From the NCBI GenBank assembly GCA_018335655.1, contig JAGXRX010000028.1, positions 1 through 64,000 on the forward strand: a DNA stretch of 64,000 nt. The letters run 5' to 3'. Source of the stretch: Erysipelothrix sp. (lineage in GTDB: Bacteria > Bacillota_I > Bacilli_A > Erysipelotrichales > Erysipelotrichaceae). The notes under the pieces are model-generated. The model ran no database searches and had not been told where the DNA came from. It saw only the letters and a list, made by a program, of their open reading frames with translations. Shown in pieces: positions 43,455 to 54,500 of the stretch (positions are counted from its first letter, which is position 1; each line of letters begins with the position of its first letter). Both the position numbers and the translations under genes were made by a program.

Positions 43455-44153
43455 TTATTGTGTTGATAATGCTTCGACATTAAGAATTTCAATATGTCGA
43501 TTTGAATGCTGTTTGATAAGGAAGGCATCTTCAAATTCAAACAATGTTCGGCTTAGTGTTTCAGGGGTTGTTCCTAGGTATGAAGCAAGGTCTTTTTTAC
43601 TCATTTTTAATTGCACATGATGATTATCATCCATCGATTCAATTAAGAATAGACTAATTCTTCTATCCACGCTTTCATTTACAAGTCTAGCATTATTTTT
43701 CTCAACTTCTTCAAGACGTTGTGCAAAGGTTGATAACATCTTTAAAGCTATTAGCGGGTATTGATTCATGAGTTCTTGAAGGTCTTCTCGTTTTATTTTA
43801 CATATAACAGTATCTTTCATTGCTGTTGCATAGTCTTCATGTTTAGTTTCTTTAAACAAAGCCATCTCGCCTGTGAAATCTCCAGGATTAAGTATGCGAA
43901 TCAAATGTTGTTTTCCATTTTCCGAAAGACGATCCACGCGTATACAACCTGAATTCACAATGATGAGACCATCACTGAACTCATTGGCTTCATAAATGCT
44001 TTCTCCTTTTTTATATGTCATGGAACGAACTTTATGATGTACTATGTGTTGTATTTTTGCATCTAAATGACTAAAAATTGGAACACGAGAAACACAGTTT
44101 TCTTTACTTTCACTTACACATGCACAATGAATACAGTTTTGCAGCTCTTCCAT
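43455..44153 (-). CDS. FNR-type oxygen-sensing regulator
   Basis: A 232-residue Crp/Fnr regulator. The N-terminus has Cys7, Cys10, Cys12 and Cys20, fitting an oxygen-labile Fe-S cluster. The central beta-roll is normal. The HTH holds LASYLGTTPETLSRTL, whose E-x-x-S-R residues match those of FNR that read TTGAT half-sites. ATG 44153 is the start (AAAGGAG just before); the longer frame to 44219 is not. It lies in the same direction as, and 88 bases before, the hemerythrin/ATPase/HMA operon, with an FNR box between. Confidence 0.88.
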   Translation of the reverse strand: MEELQNCIHCACVSESKENCVSRVPIFSHLDAKIQHIVHHKVRSMTYKKGESIYEANEFSDGLIIVNSGCIRVDRLSENGKQHLIRILNPGDFTGEMALFKETKHEDYATAMKDTVICKIKREDLQELMNQYPLIALKMLSTFAQRLEEVEKNNARLVNESVDRRISLFLIESMDDNHHVQLKMSKKDLASYLGTTPETLSRTLFEFEDAFLIKQHSNRHIEILNVEALSTQ

Positions 44154-44541
44154 ATATACTCCTTTGAAGTAATCATAACTTCTTAACTTAAGATAAACCA
44201 ACACCAAATTAATGTACAATGATGATTTTCAAATCATTACTAAGTTTTTAAACATTATATTACTCATTATATGATGAATTAGACTAAAGGACTAGAAAAT
44301 CGTTCAATATGGCCTTATACATCTTAGTTATTCTGTAGTATCAGTATTGTATGACTGGAATAATCTACAACATGCCATTTTCATTTAATAAAAGACATGT
44401 TAAGCACCTATTACACTTTCTAGATTCAATCATTTCCTATGATTTGTATCATTTTACAATCTTTTTGAAAATTATGTAAAATCATATCGGTTGACCTTTC
44501 ATAAGTCAAAGCATACGATAAATAAGAAGGAGAAACATGGA
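44154..44541. other. Divergent non-coding region, fnr-like gene/lplA
   Basis: About 390 AT-rich bases with no gene seen. TTGGTT and TATGAT on the minus strand with an 18-base spacer may be the regulator's promoter. ATTTTACA (44451-44458) and TGTAAAAT (44475-44482) are inverted arms that may mark an operator before the lplA-pdh operon. Confidence 0.4.
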
Positions 44542-45528
44542 ATGCGCTATTTGATTAACAAATCGACAAATCCCTACTTCAACCTAGCTTTTGACGAGTA
44601 TGCTTTCAAGCATATTAATATAGATGAAGATTTCTTCTACTTATGGCGAAATGAACCTTCTGTTATTGTTGGTAAAAATCAAAATACCTTTGAAGAGATC
44701 AATCAAGCCTTTATAGATAATCATAATATTAAAGTTGCTCGACGTGTTTCAGGAGGTGGAACGGTTTATCATGATTTAGGAAATTTGAACTTTACTTTCA
44801 TTATCAATGTCGATAATCCAGGGGAAGTTAATTATAAGAAATTCGTTCAACCAGTGATTGACGCACTGAAAAAACTTGGTGTACAAGCAGAAACATCAAG
44901 TAGAAATGATATATTAATTAATGGCTTTAAGATTTCTGGAAATGCTCAACGTATGGCCAATAAGAAGTTAATGTATCATGGAACACTTTTATATGATGTG
45001 AAACTTGAGGATTTGAGACAAGCATTACATGTCAATCCTAATAAATATAATTCTATTGCTGTGAAATCGGTTCGCTCAAATGTTACGAATATTAAGGAAC
45101 ATTTACATGAAAGCGCTAATATTTCCGACTTTTACAACTCACTCCATTTTTTTCTGTCCAATAAAGGATTAGATAAAGAAATTGTTTTGAATGAGGCGGA
45201 ATTATCAATGATTGAGTTTGAAGCAATCAATCGATTTGCAACGTGGGATTGGATATATGGAGAGTCTCCTCTGTTTAGTGTTGTGAATAAAAAAAGCGTC
45301 AAAAGTGGAATTCTTGAGATTAAAGCAGATGTTGAGCATGGACATATTCAGACGATTAGTTTTATAAAAGATTACACAGGTTTGAAAGATGTGAGTGATA
45401 TTGAAGAGAGATTAAAGAATATCCGCTTTGTTCGATCAGACATTGATCATATATTAAATGATTATGATTTACATGAATACTTTGGTGAAATCACAAAAGA
45501 TGAACTACTATCATTAATGTTTGATTAG
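44542..45528 (+). CDS. lplA: Lipoate-protein ligase A
   Basis: A 328-residue ligase that activates free lipoate with ATP and attaches it to lipoyl domains, here most likely those of the E2 protein encoded 2 kb downstream. RRVSGGGTVYHDLGNLNFTF near residue 70 and the ISGNAQR segment near 132 are family marks, and the C-terminal accessory domain is present. ATG 44542 is chosen because AAGGAG ends 9 bases before it; the 44491 start is not supported. It lies 64 bases before pdhA in the same direction. Confidence 0.92.
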   Translation: MRYLINKSTNPYFNLAFDEYAFKHINIDEDFFYLWRNEPSVIVGKNQNTFEEINQAFIDNHNIKVARRVSGGGTVYHDLGNLNFTFIINVDNPGEVNYKKFVQPVIDALKKLGVQAETSSRNDILINGFKISGNAQRMANKKLMYHGTLLYDVKLEDLRQALHVNPNKYNSIAVKSVRSNVTNIKEHLHESANISDFYNSLHFFLSNKGLDKEIVLNEAELSMIEFEAINRFATWDWIYGESPLFSVVNKKSVKSGILEIKADVEHGHIQTISFIKDYTGLKDVSDIEERLKNIRFVRSDIDHILNDYDLHEYFGEITKDELLSLMFD

Positions 45529-45583
45529 ACCAAGTGTTCGAAGTGATATTGATGGATTCAAAAAATAAAAATGAAAGGATTAG

Positions 45584-46699
<1,116 letters not shown>

Positions 46700-46702
46700 C
46701 TC

Positions 46703-47689
46703 ATGGCACAATTAACAATGATACAAGCAATTACCAATGCACTCGATAATGCTCTTGAAAAACACGATAACACGCTAATTTTTGGTCAAGATGTTGGCTT
46801 AAATGGTGGTGTATTTAGAGCGACTCAAGGTTTACAAGCTAAATATGGTGAAGAACGTGTTTTTGATACACCTTTAGCAGAATCTGGGATTGGTGGATTA
46901 GCAGTTGGTTTAGCCTTTGATAACTATAGACCAATTCCTGAGATTCAGTTCTTTGGATTTATGTATGAAACAATGGATGCCATTGCAGGTCAAATGGCAC
47001 GTACACGATTTAGAACTGGTGGTACTCGTAATATGCCAATCACACTACGTTCACCATTTGGTGGTGGTGTGCATGCCCCAGAATCTCATTCAGATAGTCT
47101 TGAAGGATTAATGGCACAAGTACCAGGACTAAAAGTAGTTATTCCAAGCAATCCATACGATGCGAAAGGATTATTATTAGCATCGATTGAAGATAATGAT
47201 CCTGTAATCTTCCTTGAACATATGAGATTATATCGCTCATTTAAAGAAGAAGTACCAGAAGAATACTACACAGTACCTCTTGGGAAAGCTAAGGTTGTTT
47301 TAGAAGGAACAGATTTAACAATTGTAACGTATGGTTACATGGTTCATGAATCTCTTAAAGCTGCGACATTACTTCAAGAAGAAGGGATATCCGTTGAAGT
47401 CATTGACTTAAGAACGATATCACCGATTGATGTTGAAACGATCTTAGTTTCAGTAGAAAAGACAGGTCGCTTAGTGGTCGTACAAGAAGCACAACGCCAA
47501 GCGGGTGTTGCTTCAGTAATCATGGCTGAAATGGCAGAGCGTAAACGTGGAATTTTAGCATTAAAAGCACCAATAGGTCGTGTAAGTTCACCAGATAGTA
47601 TTTATCCATTTATGTTAGCTGAAAATGAATGGATGCCAGATGCACAAAGGATCATTGAAAAAGTAAAAGAAGTAATCAACTTTGATTAA
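46703..47689 (+). CDS. pdhB: Pyruvate dehydrogenase E1 beta subunit
   Basis: A 328-residue transketolase-like beta subunit. [35 protein letters not shown] and the [16 protein letters not shown] stretch (near residue 115) are conserved, and the C-terminal swivel domain begins near 200. It starts 3 bases after pdhA with an AAGGAGG site and is 13 bases before the E2 gene. Confidence 0.92.
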   Translation: MAQLTMIQAITNALDNALEKHDNTLIFGQDVGLNGGVFRATQGLQAKYGEERVFDTPLAESGIGGLAVGLAFDNYRPIPEIQFFGFMYETMDAIAGQMARTRFRTGGTRNMPITLRSPFGGGVHAPESHSDSLEGLMAQVPGLKVVIPSNPYDAKGLLLASIEDNDPVIFLEHMRLYRSFKEEVPEEYYTVPLGKAKVVLEGTDLTIVTYGYMVHESLKAATLLQEEGISVEVIDLRTISPIDVETILVSVEKTGRLVVVQEAQRQAGVASVIMAEMAERKRGILALKAPIGRVSSPDSIYPFMLAENEWMPDAQRIIEKVKEVINFD

Positions 47690-47702
47690 GGAGGCAAATT
47701 AA

Positions 47703-49358
47703 ATGGCTTATGAATTTAAAATGCCTGCAATTGGAGAGGGGATTTCAGAAGGTAAAATAGTTAAATGGGAAGTAGCAGTCGGTGATTCTGTCCAAGAAGA
47801 TACACCGTTAGTTGAAATCCAAAACGATAAACTTACACAAGAAGTTCCATCACCGATAAAAGGGACAATTCGCAAAATATTCTTCGATGCTGGAACTACG
47901 GTTCAGGTTGGGGATGTTTTGGCAGAAATTGAATCTCCCAATGATAATAATCTAAAAGCTCCTAATAAGGAAAAACCAAAAATGAGAGAAGGTGAGGCAA
48001 TGAAAGATTTAAAACCCGAAAGTTCTACGTATATTGTTCGCTTACCAAAAGTTGGTGAGGGCATTGCGGAAGGAAAACTAGTGGCTTGGCTTGTAGCTGT
48101 TGGTGATAAAGTCACAGTCGATCAAGCAATTGTTGAGGTACAGAATGATAAATTACTACAAGAAGTACCTTCGCCTGTGAGTGGTGTCATTTCAAAGATA
48201 GTTGTAGAGGTAGGAGGTACTGCTCAAGTGGATGAAGCAATTGCTGAAATCCAAATTGATAATCAAATACCTTCAAGTGAAGAAGTGAAAACACCAACCA
48301 CAGATAAAGTGACTCAAGTAGAGCCAAGTAAAGAACCAGAAGTTCAACCAAGTAAAGAACCACAAGTTCAACCATCCAATGAGAAATCAACTCAATCCGT
48401 TGTTGCTAAGAGAGTATTGGCCATACCATCAGTTCGCCAATATGCACGTGATAAAGGTGTTGATATTATGAGTGTTACTGGAAGTGGAAAACATGGTCAT
48501 ATTACACGTGATGACATTGATGCGTTCTCAACTGCGCCTGTTAAGGAAGTCAGTGAAGTTAATGAACAAGTAACACAAGCCACATCTGAACCGAAGAAGA
48601 CAGAAACAGTTAAACCAGTCGTACAAGAGGTTTATTCGATTTCTGAAACTGACAACACAATTCGCGAGAAAATGTCTGTCACACGACGTGCGATATCAAA
48701 AGCAATGATTAGTTCGCAAAGTCATACCGCAACCGTTGCTATTTTTGATGAGGTTGAAGTATCCAAATTAATACTACATCGTAATCGTTTTAAAGAGATT
48801 GCTGCAAATCAAGACATCAAACTGACTTACTTAGCATATATGGCAAAAGCTGTCATTGCAGTACTTCGCAAATATCCAATTCTTAACGCAAGCATTGATG
48901 AAGCGAATGAAGAAATTGTGTATAAGAAATACTTCAATTTGGGAATTGCTGTTGATACTAAGCGTGGACTCTATGTACCAAACATTAAGAATGCTGATAG
49001 AAAAGGAATCTTCACGATTGCTAAAGAAATCAGTGAATTAAGTGGTAAATCAGAAGAAGGCACACTAGAATCAAATGAAATGAAAGATGGTTCTACAACC
49101 ATTACAAGTATTGGTTCTCTTGGAGGAAAGTGGTTCACACCGATTATTAACTACCCAGAAGTAGTAATATTTGGTATGGGTACAATTGAAAAGAAACCAG
49201 TTGTTTTAGAAGATAACACATTAGGAATAGGAGATATGCTGCATTTATCCATGAGTTTTGATCATAGAATTATTGATGGAGCTTTAGCTCAAAAAGCAAT
49301 GAATGAATTAAAACGACTCATGGAAGATCCAGAGCTCCTCTTAATGGAAGGGAACTAA
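47703..49358 (+). CDS. pdhC: Pyruvate dehydrogenase E2 (dihydrolipoyl acetyltransferase), two lipoyl domains
   Basis: A 551-residue E2 core protein. Two lipoyl domains (about 1-76 and 108-184) have lipoylation lysines Lys43 and Lys150, both in NDKL. Linkers rich in Pro, Glu, Lys, Ser follow, then an E1/E3-binding domain (about 239-274) and the acetyltransferase domain (about 315-551) with the active site SFDHRIIDG near residue 519. Two lipoyl domains are within the family range of one to three. It is lipoylated most likely by LplA encoded upstream. Confidence 0.92.
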   Translation: MAYEFKMPAIGEGISEGKIVKWEVAVGDSVQEDTPLVEIQNDKLTQEVPSPIKGTIRKIFFDAGTTVQVGDVLAEIESPNDNNLKAPNKEKPKMREGEAMKDLKPESSTYIVRLPKVGEGIAEGKLVAWLVAVGDKVTVDQAIVEVQNDKLLQEVPSPVSGVISKIVVEVGGTAQVDEAIAEIQIDNQIPSSEEVKTPTTDKVTQVEPSKEPEVQPSKEPQVQPSNEKSTQSVVAKRVLAIPSVRQYARDKGVDIMSVTGSGKHGHITRDDIDAFSTAPVKEVSEVNEQVTQATSEPKKTETVKPVVQEVYSISETDNTIREKMSVTRRAISKAMISSQSHTATVAIFDEVEVSKLILHRNRFKEIAANQDIKLTYLAYMAKAVIAVLRKYPILNASIDEANEEIVYKKYFNLGIAVDTKRGLYVPNIKNADRKGIFTIAKEISELSGKSEEGTLESNEMKDGSTTITSIGSLGGKWFTPIINYPEVVIFGMGTIEKKPVVLEDNTLGIGDMLHLSMSFDHRIIDGALAQKAMNELKRLMEDPELLLMEGN

Positions 49359-49362
49359 TGAT

Positions 49363-50766
49363 ATGGTAGTTGGAGATTTTGCACTAGACATAAATCTAGT
49401 CGTTATTGGTTCAGGTCCAGGTGGGTATGTTGCTGCAATTCGTGCAGCACAGCTTGGCAAGAAAGTAACAATCATAGAAAAAGATGCCATTGGTGGGGCG
49501 TGTCTTAATGTTGGGTGTATTCCATCCAAAGCATTAATTAATGCTGCTCACCATTATGTTGATATTAAAGCAGAAAAATATGGAGTTATAGCAAAAGACG
49601 TAATTTTCGACTTGGCTAGAACTCAAAAATGGAAAGATGAACAAGTCATCAGTAAACTAACAAAAGGTGTTGAATCACTCTTAAAGAAGAACAAAATTGA
49701 TATTGTTAGAGGATCAGCTTTTTTCAATGATCCAAATCACTTACGAGTGATGATTGGTGATCAAGCTCAATCCTATCAGTTTCAAGAAGCAATCATTGCA
49801 ACTGGAAGTCGTCCACTAGAAATAAGTGGATTCCCATTCAAAGGGCGTGTTCTTGATTCAACAGGTGCTTTAAGTTTAAAACAAGTACCAAAGAGTTTTG
49901 TTGTGATTGGTGGTGGTTATATTGGTTGTCAGATGGCGAGTGTATATGCCAACTTAGGGTCTAAAGTAACGATTATTGAAGCAGCAGATAATTTATTAAT
50001 GGGCTTTGATAGTGATATGGTGGACTTAGTTAAGAAGCAGTTTTCTTTGAAAAATGTGGATGTTATTACAGGTGCAAAAGCCAAACATGCAAAAGAAACG
50101 AAAAATAGTGTACAAGTAACGTATACATCCAATGATAAAGAAGAAGTTGTCGAAGCTGATTATGTCATGGTTAGTATTGGTCGTGTACCAAACACCGATG
50201 ATTTAGGATTACAGATGGCTGGGGTTGAAGTTGATGATCGTGGATTTGTTAAAGTTGATGATCAAGGACGTACAACCCAATCTCATATCTTTGCGATTGG
50301 TGATATTACTCCAGGTCCTGCATTAGCTCACAAAGCAAGTTATGAAGCAAAGATAGCTGCCGCAGCATTAGCAGGGCAAAATGTTAAAATAGACTATATT
50401 GCGATGCCAGCTGTTTGTTCTGCAGATCCTGAAATAGCGACTGTTGGCTACTCTAAAAAGCAAGCAGAAGATGAAGGCATTGAAGTTAAATCATCATTAT
50501 TTCCATTTGAAGCAAGTGGTACAGCTTTATCAGTCAGTGACACGGATGGATTTGTTCGCCTCATTACTGAAAAGAACACAGGGCTGATTTTGGGAGGACA
50601 AGTTGCAGGTGTTGGAGCAGGTGCGATTATTGCAGAATTAGCTCTAGCAATTGAAGCAAGAATGAATGTAGAAGATATCTCACTAACAATTCATGCTCAT
50701 CCTACGATGTCTGAAGCACTCTTAGATGTCGCTGAACTAGCTCTTGGATTACCAATTCATATCTAG
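49363..50766 (+). CDS. pdhD: Dihydrolipoyl dehydrogenase (E3)
   Basis: A 467-residue FAD enzyme that reoxidises dihydrolipoamide with NAD. The FAD motif GSGPGGYVAAIRAA, the redox disulfide in GGACLNVGCIPSK (near residue 45), the NAD motif VVIGGGYIGCQMA (near 180) and the C-terminal HAHPTMSEAL are complete. It lacks the N-terminal lipoyl domain that some mollicute-like E3 proteins carry. AGGGA precedes ATG. Last gene of the pdh operon. Confidence 0.93.
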   Translation: MVVGDFALDINLVVIGSGPGGYVAAIRAAQLGKKVTIIEKDAIGGACLNVGCIPSKALINAAHHYVDIKAEKYGVIAKDVIFDLARTQKWKDEQVISKLTKGVESLLKKNKIDIVRGSAFFNDPNHLRVMIGDQAQSYQFQEAIIATGSRPLEISGFPFKGRVLDSTGALSLKQVPKSFVVIGGGYIGCQMASVYANLGSKVTIIEAADNLLMGFDSDMVDLVKKQFSLKNVDVITGAKAKHAKETKNSVQVTYTSNDKEEVVEADYVMVSIGRVPNTDDLGLQMAGVEVDDRGFVKVDDQGRTTQSHIFAIGDITPGPALAHKASYEAKIAAAALAGQNVKIDYIAMPAVCSADPEIATVGYSKKQAEDEGIEVKSSLFPFEASGTALSVSDTDGFVRLITEKNTGLILGGQVAGVGAGAIIAELALAIEARMNVEDISLTIHAHPTMSEALLDVAELALGLPIHI

Positions 50767-50838
50767 TTTAAGTATATACACCGCTCTATCTGAGTTTTCG
50801 CTTTTGCTTGATTAAATCAAGTTGTTAAATAAGATAAC

Positions 50839-50880
50839 AAAAGAGGTTTCATTATAATCTAAAATGAAACCTCTTTTATT
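50839..50880. terminator. Terminator of the pdh operon (bidirectional)
   Basis: A perfect 15-bp stem (50839-50853 with 50863-50877) with T-runs on both sides ends the pdh operon and the opposing HD-GYP gene. Confidence 0.9.
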
Positions 50881-50909
50881 TTATGCATTGTCTAATCGAA
50901 TGATTATAT

Positions 50910-52784
50910 CTAATTGAACCTTAAATAAACTTCTCGAATATGTTCAATCTCTTCAAGAAACACTTCAACAATATAAGGGTCAAGTTGAGTATTAGATATT
51001 TCTTTAATGATTTGAATACATTTCTCAAATGTAAAGGCTCGCTTATAACTGCGTTGTGATGCAAGAGCATCAAAGACATCCGCAACAGAAACTATACGCG
51101 CTACCAAAGGAATATCATGTTCCTTTAAACCATAGGGATAACCGTTCCCATCCCAACGTTCATGATGATAGCGGGTGATATCTTCTGCAACCTGGTATAG
51201 ACTAGAATCAAAAGCATATAAAGCTTCTCTTAAATTTTTAAACACATCACCACCAATTTGAGGATGCTTCTTCATAATGTTCCATTCGTCATCTGATAAT
51301 TTATCTTCTTTTTTAAGTATCGCATCCGGTATTCCTACTTTACCAATATCATGTACAGCAGCATATCGCTCAACTTCTAATATCGTTTTTTCACTTATTT
51401 GATAGTCTGGATGATTCTTAGTTTTGATTCCACGCGCAATAATCGAAGAGTATTTCACCATACGAACAATGTGATCTCCTGTGTCATTATCTTTACTTTC
51501 AACGATTTCTGAAAATGCTGACGTCATTTTTGTCAAAATAACATTGGTGAAATAAGCACGGTGCAGAAGAGTTTTAACCTCATTCGCTACACGTTGCCCA
51601 ATTTCAATCTCAGTATCACTGAAGAAATCTTTCTTGTATGAACTAAAGAAGATAAATCCAAAAACTATTTGATTCATAATAATAGGGATAGTGAGGTTAG
51701 ATCTTATTTGCTCTTTATTAAGCATAGTAAGTGCATCACTATTTGGTCGCTTAACTAATGCACTTTCAATATCATTATTGATGACAGATTGTTGGTGAAC
51801 CAATATCTCTGAAAGTGATGACTTTTCAAATGGTTGTACAAAACCAGGACCTAATATCGTCTCTTTGCCGTTTAACACACCATATTCTGCGACAAATGTT
51901 TTGGTTTGATAATCTACATAAGCTAGACCAACACGATCAATACCTAGTCGTGTTTTTAAGAATTCAAACAGGACATTTATCGTATCTTCTACCACATAAA
52001 CATCCAATAACTTGTTTTGCAGCTCAACAATAAACCTCTTCTCGTCGATGATTGAAACAATTTCATTCTTAATTGTTTCTGCTTCACTATAATAGGTGTT
52101 TATATTAGGAATAACATCTCCTAATATATCAGAACTACTCATTACTTTAAGGCTTTTAATAATGTTAGGAAGTAAGTGATTAACGAGATGGAATACTCCA
52201 AATAATAGAATAATAATGATACCAATCAAAATAACAACCGTGACATTTAGTAAAGTGGTCATATCTTGAATAATTCGTTTATTTAATAAATCGACATTAG
52301 AATCAATGTTATTAAGACTTGACTGAATGTCACTTACAACTAATTGTAAGTTATCAAAGGTTATAGAATCACTAGCTAAAGTCATCTTTAGTTCTTCACT
52401 AAGATCAATCATCTTATCGATATCAACTAACATTGTATTAATTAGAGTTGAGTGTCGATTAATGCTTGTCTGATTGATTTCAATGAGTGTCAATTCTAAT
52501 GTGTTTAGAGTTTCAAAGAGCTTTAAGTTAAAAGCATTGAGATATACCACTTGTTCATTTAAGAAATTAATAAAAAAAGCTTCGTCTGTTTGAGAGGCAA
52601 TGTATAATGCATTAACTGAAACGTTAATCGCATTGGACTGCTCAGACATGTTATTCACTAAGCTTCTGCTTGTTTCAGTGTAAGTATTGATGTTAGGAAC
52701 CAAATCAAAGTTTATAAAAAGTGCAGAAATAACAAAAAAAACAGCAATTACTAGACCGATTTTTGCGATAGAATTAAGTTTCAT
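50910..52784 (-). CDS. Membrane HD-GYP sensor (c-di-GMP phosphodiesterase)
   Basis: A 624-residue membrane protein. Helix 1 (about 9-26) and helix 2 (about 175-197) flank an all-helical outer domain like a four-helix-bundle sensor. A GAF-like domain (about 265-405) is followed by an HD-GYP domain (about 415-610) with HDIGKVGIPDAIL and HHERWDGNGYP, both intact. It should degrade c-di-GMP in response to an unknown signal. AAGGTAAG precedes ATG. No GGDEF domain is present, unlike the protein at 16990-19845. Confidence 0.88.
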   Translation of the reverse strand: MKLNSIAKIGLVIAVFFVISALFINFDLVPNINTYTETSRSLVNNMSEQSNAINVSVNALYIASQTDEAFFINFLNEQVVYLNAFNLKLFETLNTLELTLIEINQTSINRHSTLINTMLVDIDKMIDLSEELKMTLASDSITFDNLQLVVSDIQSSLNNIDSNVDLLNKRIIQDMTTLLNVTVVILIGIIIILLFGVFHLVNHLLPNIIKSLKVMSSSDILGDVIPNINTYYSEAETIKNEIVSIIDEKRFIVELQNKLLDVYVVEDTINVLFEFLKTRLGIDRVGLAYVDYQTKTFVAEYGVLNGKETILGPGFVQPFEKSSLSEILVHQQSVINNDIESALVKRPNSDALTMLNKEQIRSNLTIPIIMNQIVFGFIFFSSYKKDFFSDTEIEIGQRVANEVKTLLHRAYFTNVILTKMTSAFSEIVESKDNDTGDHIVRMVKYSSIIARGIKTKNHPDYQISEKTILEVERYAAVHDIGKVGIPDAILKKEDKLSDDEWNIMKKHPQIGGDVFKNLREALYAFDSSLYQVAEDITRYHHERWDGNGYPYGLKEHDIPLVARIVSVADVFDALASQRSYKRAFTFEKCIQIIKEISNTQLDPYIVEVFLEEIEHIREVYLRFN

Positions 52785-52836
52785 AGTATCTTACCTTGAC
52801 TATTATTTTGATATATTGTTGATGTATACTTTCGCA

Positions 52837-52849
52837 TTGTATCATACAA
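52837..52849. promoter_or_regulatory. Palindrome upstream of the HD-GYP gene
   Basis: TTGTATCATACAA is a perfect 6-bp dyad with one central base, 53 bases before the start codon of the HD-GYP gene. It could be an operator. Confidence 0.3.
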
Positions 52850-52917
52850 AAATATAAGTCATTAAACACTTTGCCTCAATATTAATGTACTTCACTTCAT
52901 TTTTTAAGGGGGAGTAT

Positions 52918-53112
52918 TCATGATTTGATATTCTTATACAAGTGAACAAGGCCAAGAGAATTAGATGCTTCATTTACAATTAGCTTAGATTCTTCAATTG
53001 TAAATACCTCCATATAACAAAGTTTTGAGATGAGTGGATTAATGACATCAGCAACAAAAACCATTCAAGCAACTAGAGGATTCTTTTGCTCTTTCAAGCA
53101 TAAGGATATCAT
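52918..53112 (-). pseudogene. Possible gene remnant
   Basis: Within a 383-base gap, one minus-strand frame runs 65 codons from ATG 53112 with a single TGA at codon 16. The second part from ATG 53064 (48 residues, MVFVADVINPLISKL...) reads like real protein. There is no ribosome site and I recognise no family. The rest of the gap (52785-53167) holds only promoter-like sequence. Confidence 0.25.
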
Positions 53113-53167
53113 TATACCCCATCAATGATTTAAGCAATAGAGAAGAGCATCTATGAATCTATTGGAC

Positions 53168-54358
53168 TTAAGGTATCACTTCTTTTATCTTGTCTATCGC
53201 AAAATCAATTTCTTCCTTTGTAATGACAAGTGGAGGAGCAAAACGTATAGTATTTCCTTTTGTATCTTTACAAAGAATACCTTTTTTTGCTAATTGCTCG
53301 CAGATTGGACGCGCTGCTTGATTAAGCTCTAATCCTAAAAACAATCCACGACCACGAATCTCTTTAATCATTGGACTTTTAATCTTCTCTAATTCATTCT
53401 TAAAATACTCACCCAAAACATAGGAGTTCTCAACAAGTCCTTCTTCAATCAAAACATCAATGGCTGCAATACCACATGCTGCACCTAAAGGGTTACCACC
53501 AAAGGTGGAACCATGAGAACCTGGATTAAAGACGTCTAAGATTTCTTTGTTTGCTGCTACAGCAGAAATAGGATAAACACCACCACCTAAAGCCTTACCT
53601 AAAATATAAATATCAGGAACCACATCTTCCCAATCACATGCAAAGTTTTTACCAGTTCTTCCAAGGCCTGTTTGTATCTCATCAGCGATGAATAGCACCT
53701 TATTATCTTGACAACATTCATAAGCCATCTTAAGGAAACCAGCAGGGGGAATATTTATCCCTGCTTCACCTTGAATGGGCTCAATTAAAAGTGCAGCAGT
53801 GTTTTCATTGATAGCTTCTTTAAGTGCATCGATATCACCAAAAGGAATGGCTTTAAAACCAGGAGTATAGGGTCCAAAACCACGTCGTGCATTTTCATCA
53901 TTTGAGAAAGAAATGATTGTGGTGGTTCGCCCATGAAAATTATTATGGCAAACAATAATCTCTGAAGTATTTTCAGGAATCTTTTTAATGTCAGTTGCCC
54001 AACGTCGTGCAGCTTTAATCGCTGTTTCAACTGCTTCTGCTCCAGTGTTCATGGGTAAGATTAAATCTTTTTTTGTGAACTCAGAAAGTTTCTTATAGAA
54101 AAGTGGTAATACATTATTTTCAAAAGCACGAGAAGTTAATGTTAATTTATCAGCCTGATCTTTAAGTGCTTGAATGATTTTTGGATGTCTATGACCATGA
54201 TTCATGGCCGAATAAGCAGCTAGCATATCTAAATAACGATTGTTTTCTACATCTTCAACCCAGACTCCTTGAGCTTGTGCGATGACAACAGGTAAAGGAT
54301 TATAGTTCTTTGCTCCATGTTGAAGGTTGATTTCGAGTAACTGTTTTGAATTTAACAT
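53168..54358 (-). CDS. rocD: Ornithine aminotransferase
   Basis: A 396-residue PLP enzyme that transfers the delta-amino group of ornithine to 2-oxoglutarate, giving glutamate semialdehyde for proline or glutamate synthesis. [17 protein letters not shown] near residue 103, the [13 protein letters not shown] stretch near 220 and the PLP lysine in [12 protein letters not shown] near 254 fit RocD better than acetylornithine or GABA transaminases. It stands alone; no arginine pathway genes adjoin it. Confidence 0.9.
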   Translation of the reverse strand: MLNSKQLLEINLQHGAKNYNPLPVVIAQAQGVWVEDVENNRYLDMLAAYSAMNHGHRHPKIIQALKDQADKLTLTSRAFENNVLPLFYKKLSEFTKKDLILPMNTGAEAVETAIKAARRWATDIKKIPENTSEIIVCHNNFHGRTTTIISFSNDENARRGFGPYTPGFKAIPFGDIDALKEAINENTAALLIEPIQGEAGINIPPAGFLKMAYECCQDNKVLFIADEIQTGLGRTGKNFACDWEDVVPDIYILGKALGGGVYPISAVAANKEILDVFNPGSHGSTFGGNPLGAACGIAAIDVLIEEGLVENSYVLGEYFKNELEKIKSPMIKEIRGRGLFLGLELNQAARPICEQLAKKGILCKDTKGNTIRFAPPLVITKEEIDFAIDKIKEVIP

Positions 54359-54432
54359 AGTGTGATACCTTTCTATGTATGGTTAAATTATAACCTATTT
54401 GTTAATCAAAGAGTAACCACTCCAGTCACTAA

Positions 54433-54460
54433 AAAACTCTCTATTTTTTAAGAGAGTTTT
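54433..54460 (-). terminator. Terminator of the GH5/ABC operon
   Basis: AAAACTCTCT (54433-54442) pairs with AGAGAGTTTT (54451-54460). On the minus strand a T-run follows, so it ends the operon. Confidence 0.83.
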
Positions 54461-54500
54461 CTATTTATTTCATTTAGCTATAATAATGAAAATTACTAAT

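Noticed and set aside
44444-44460. TTGT...ACAA pattern as a Rex operator before lplA-pdh
   Set aside because: The spacing is 8, not the 10 of a Rex site, and the inner bases do not fit.
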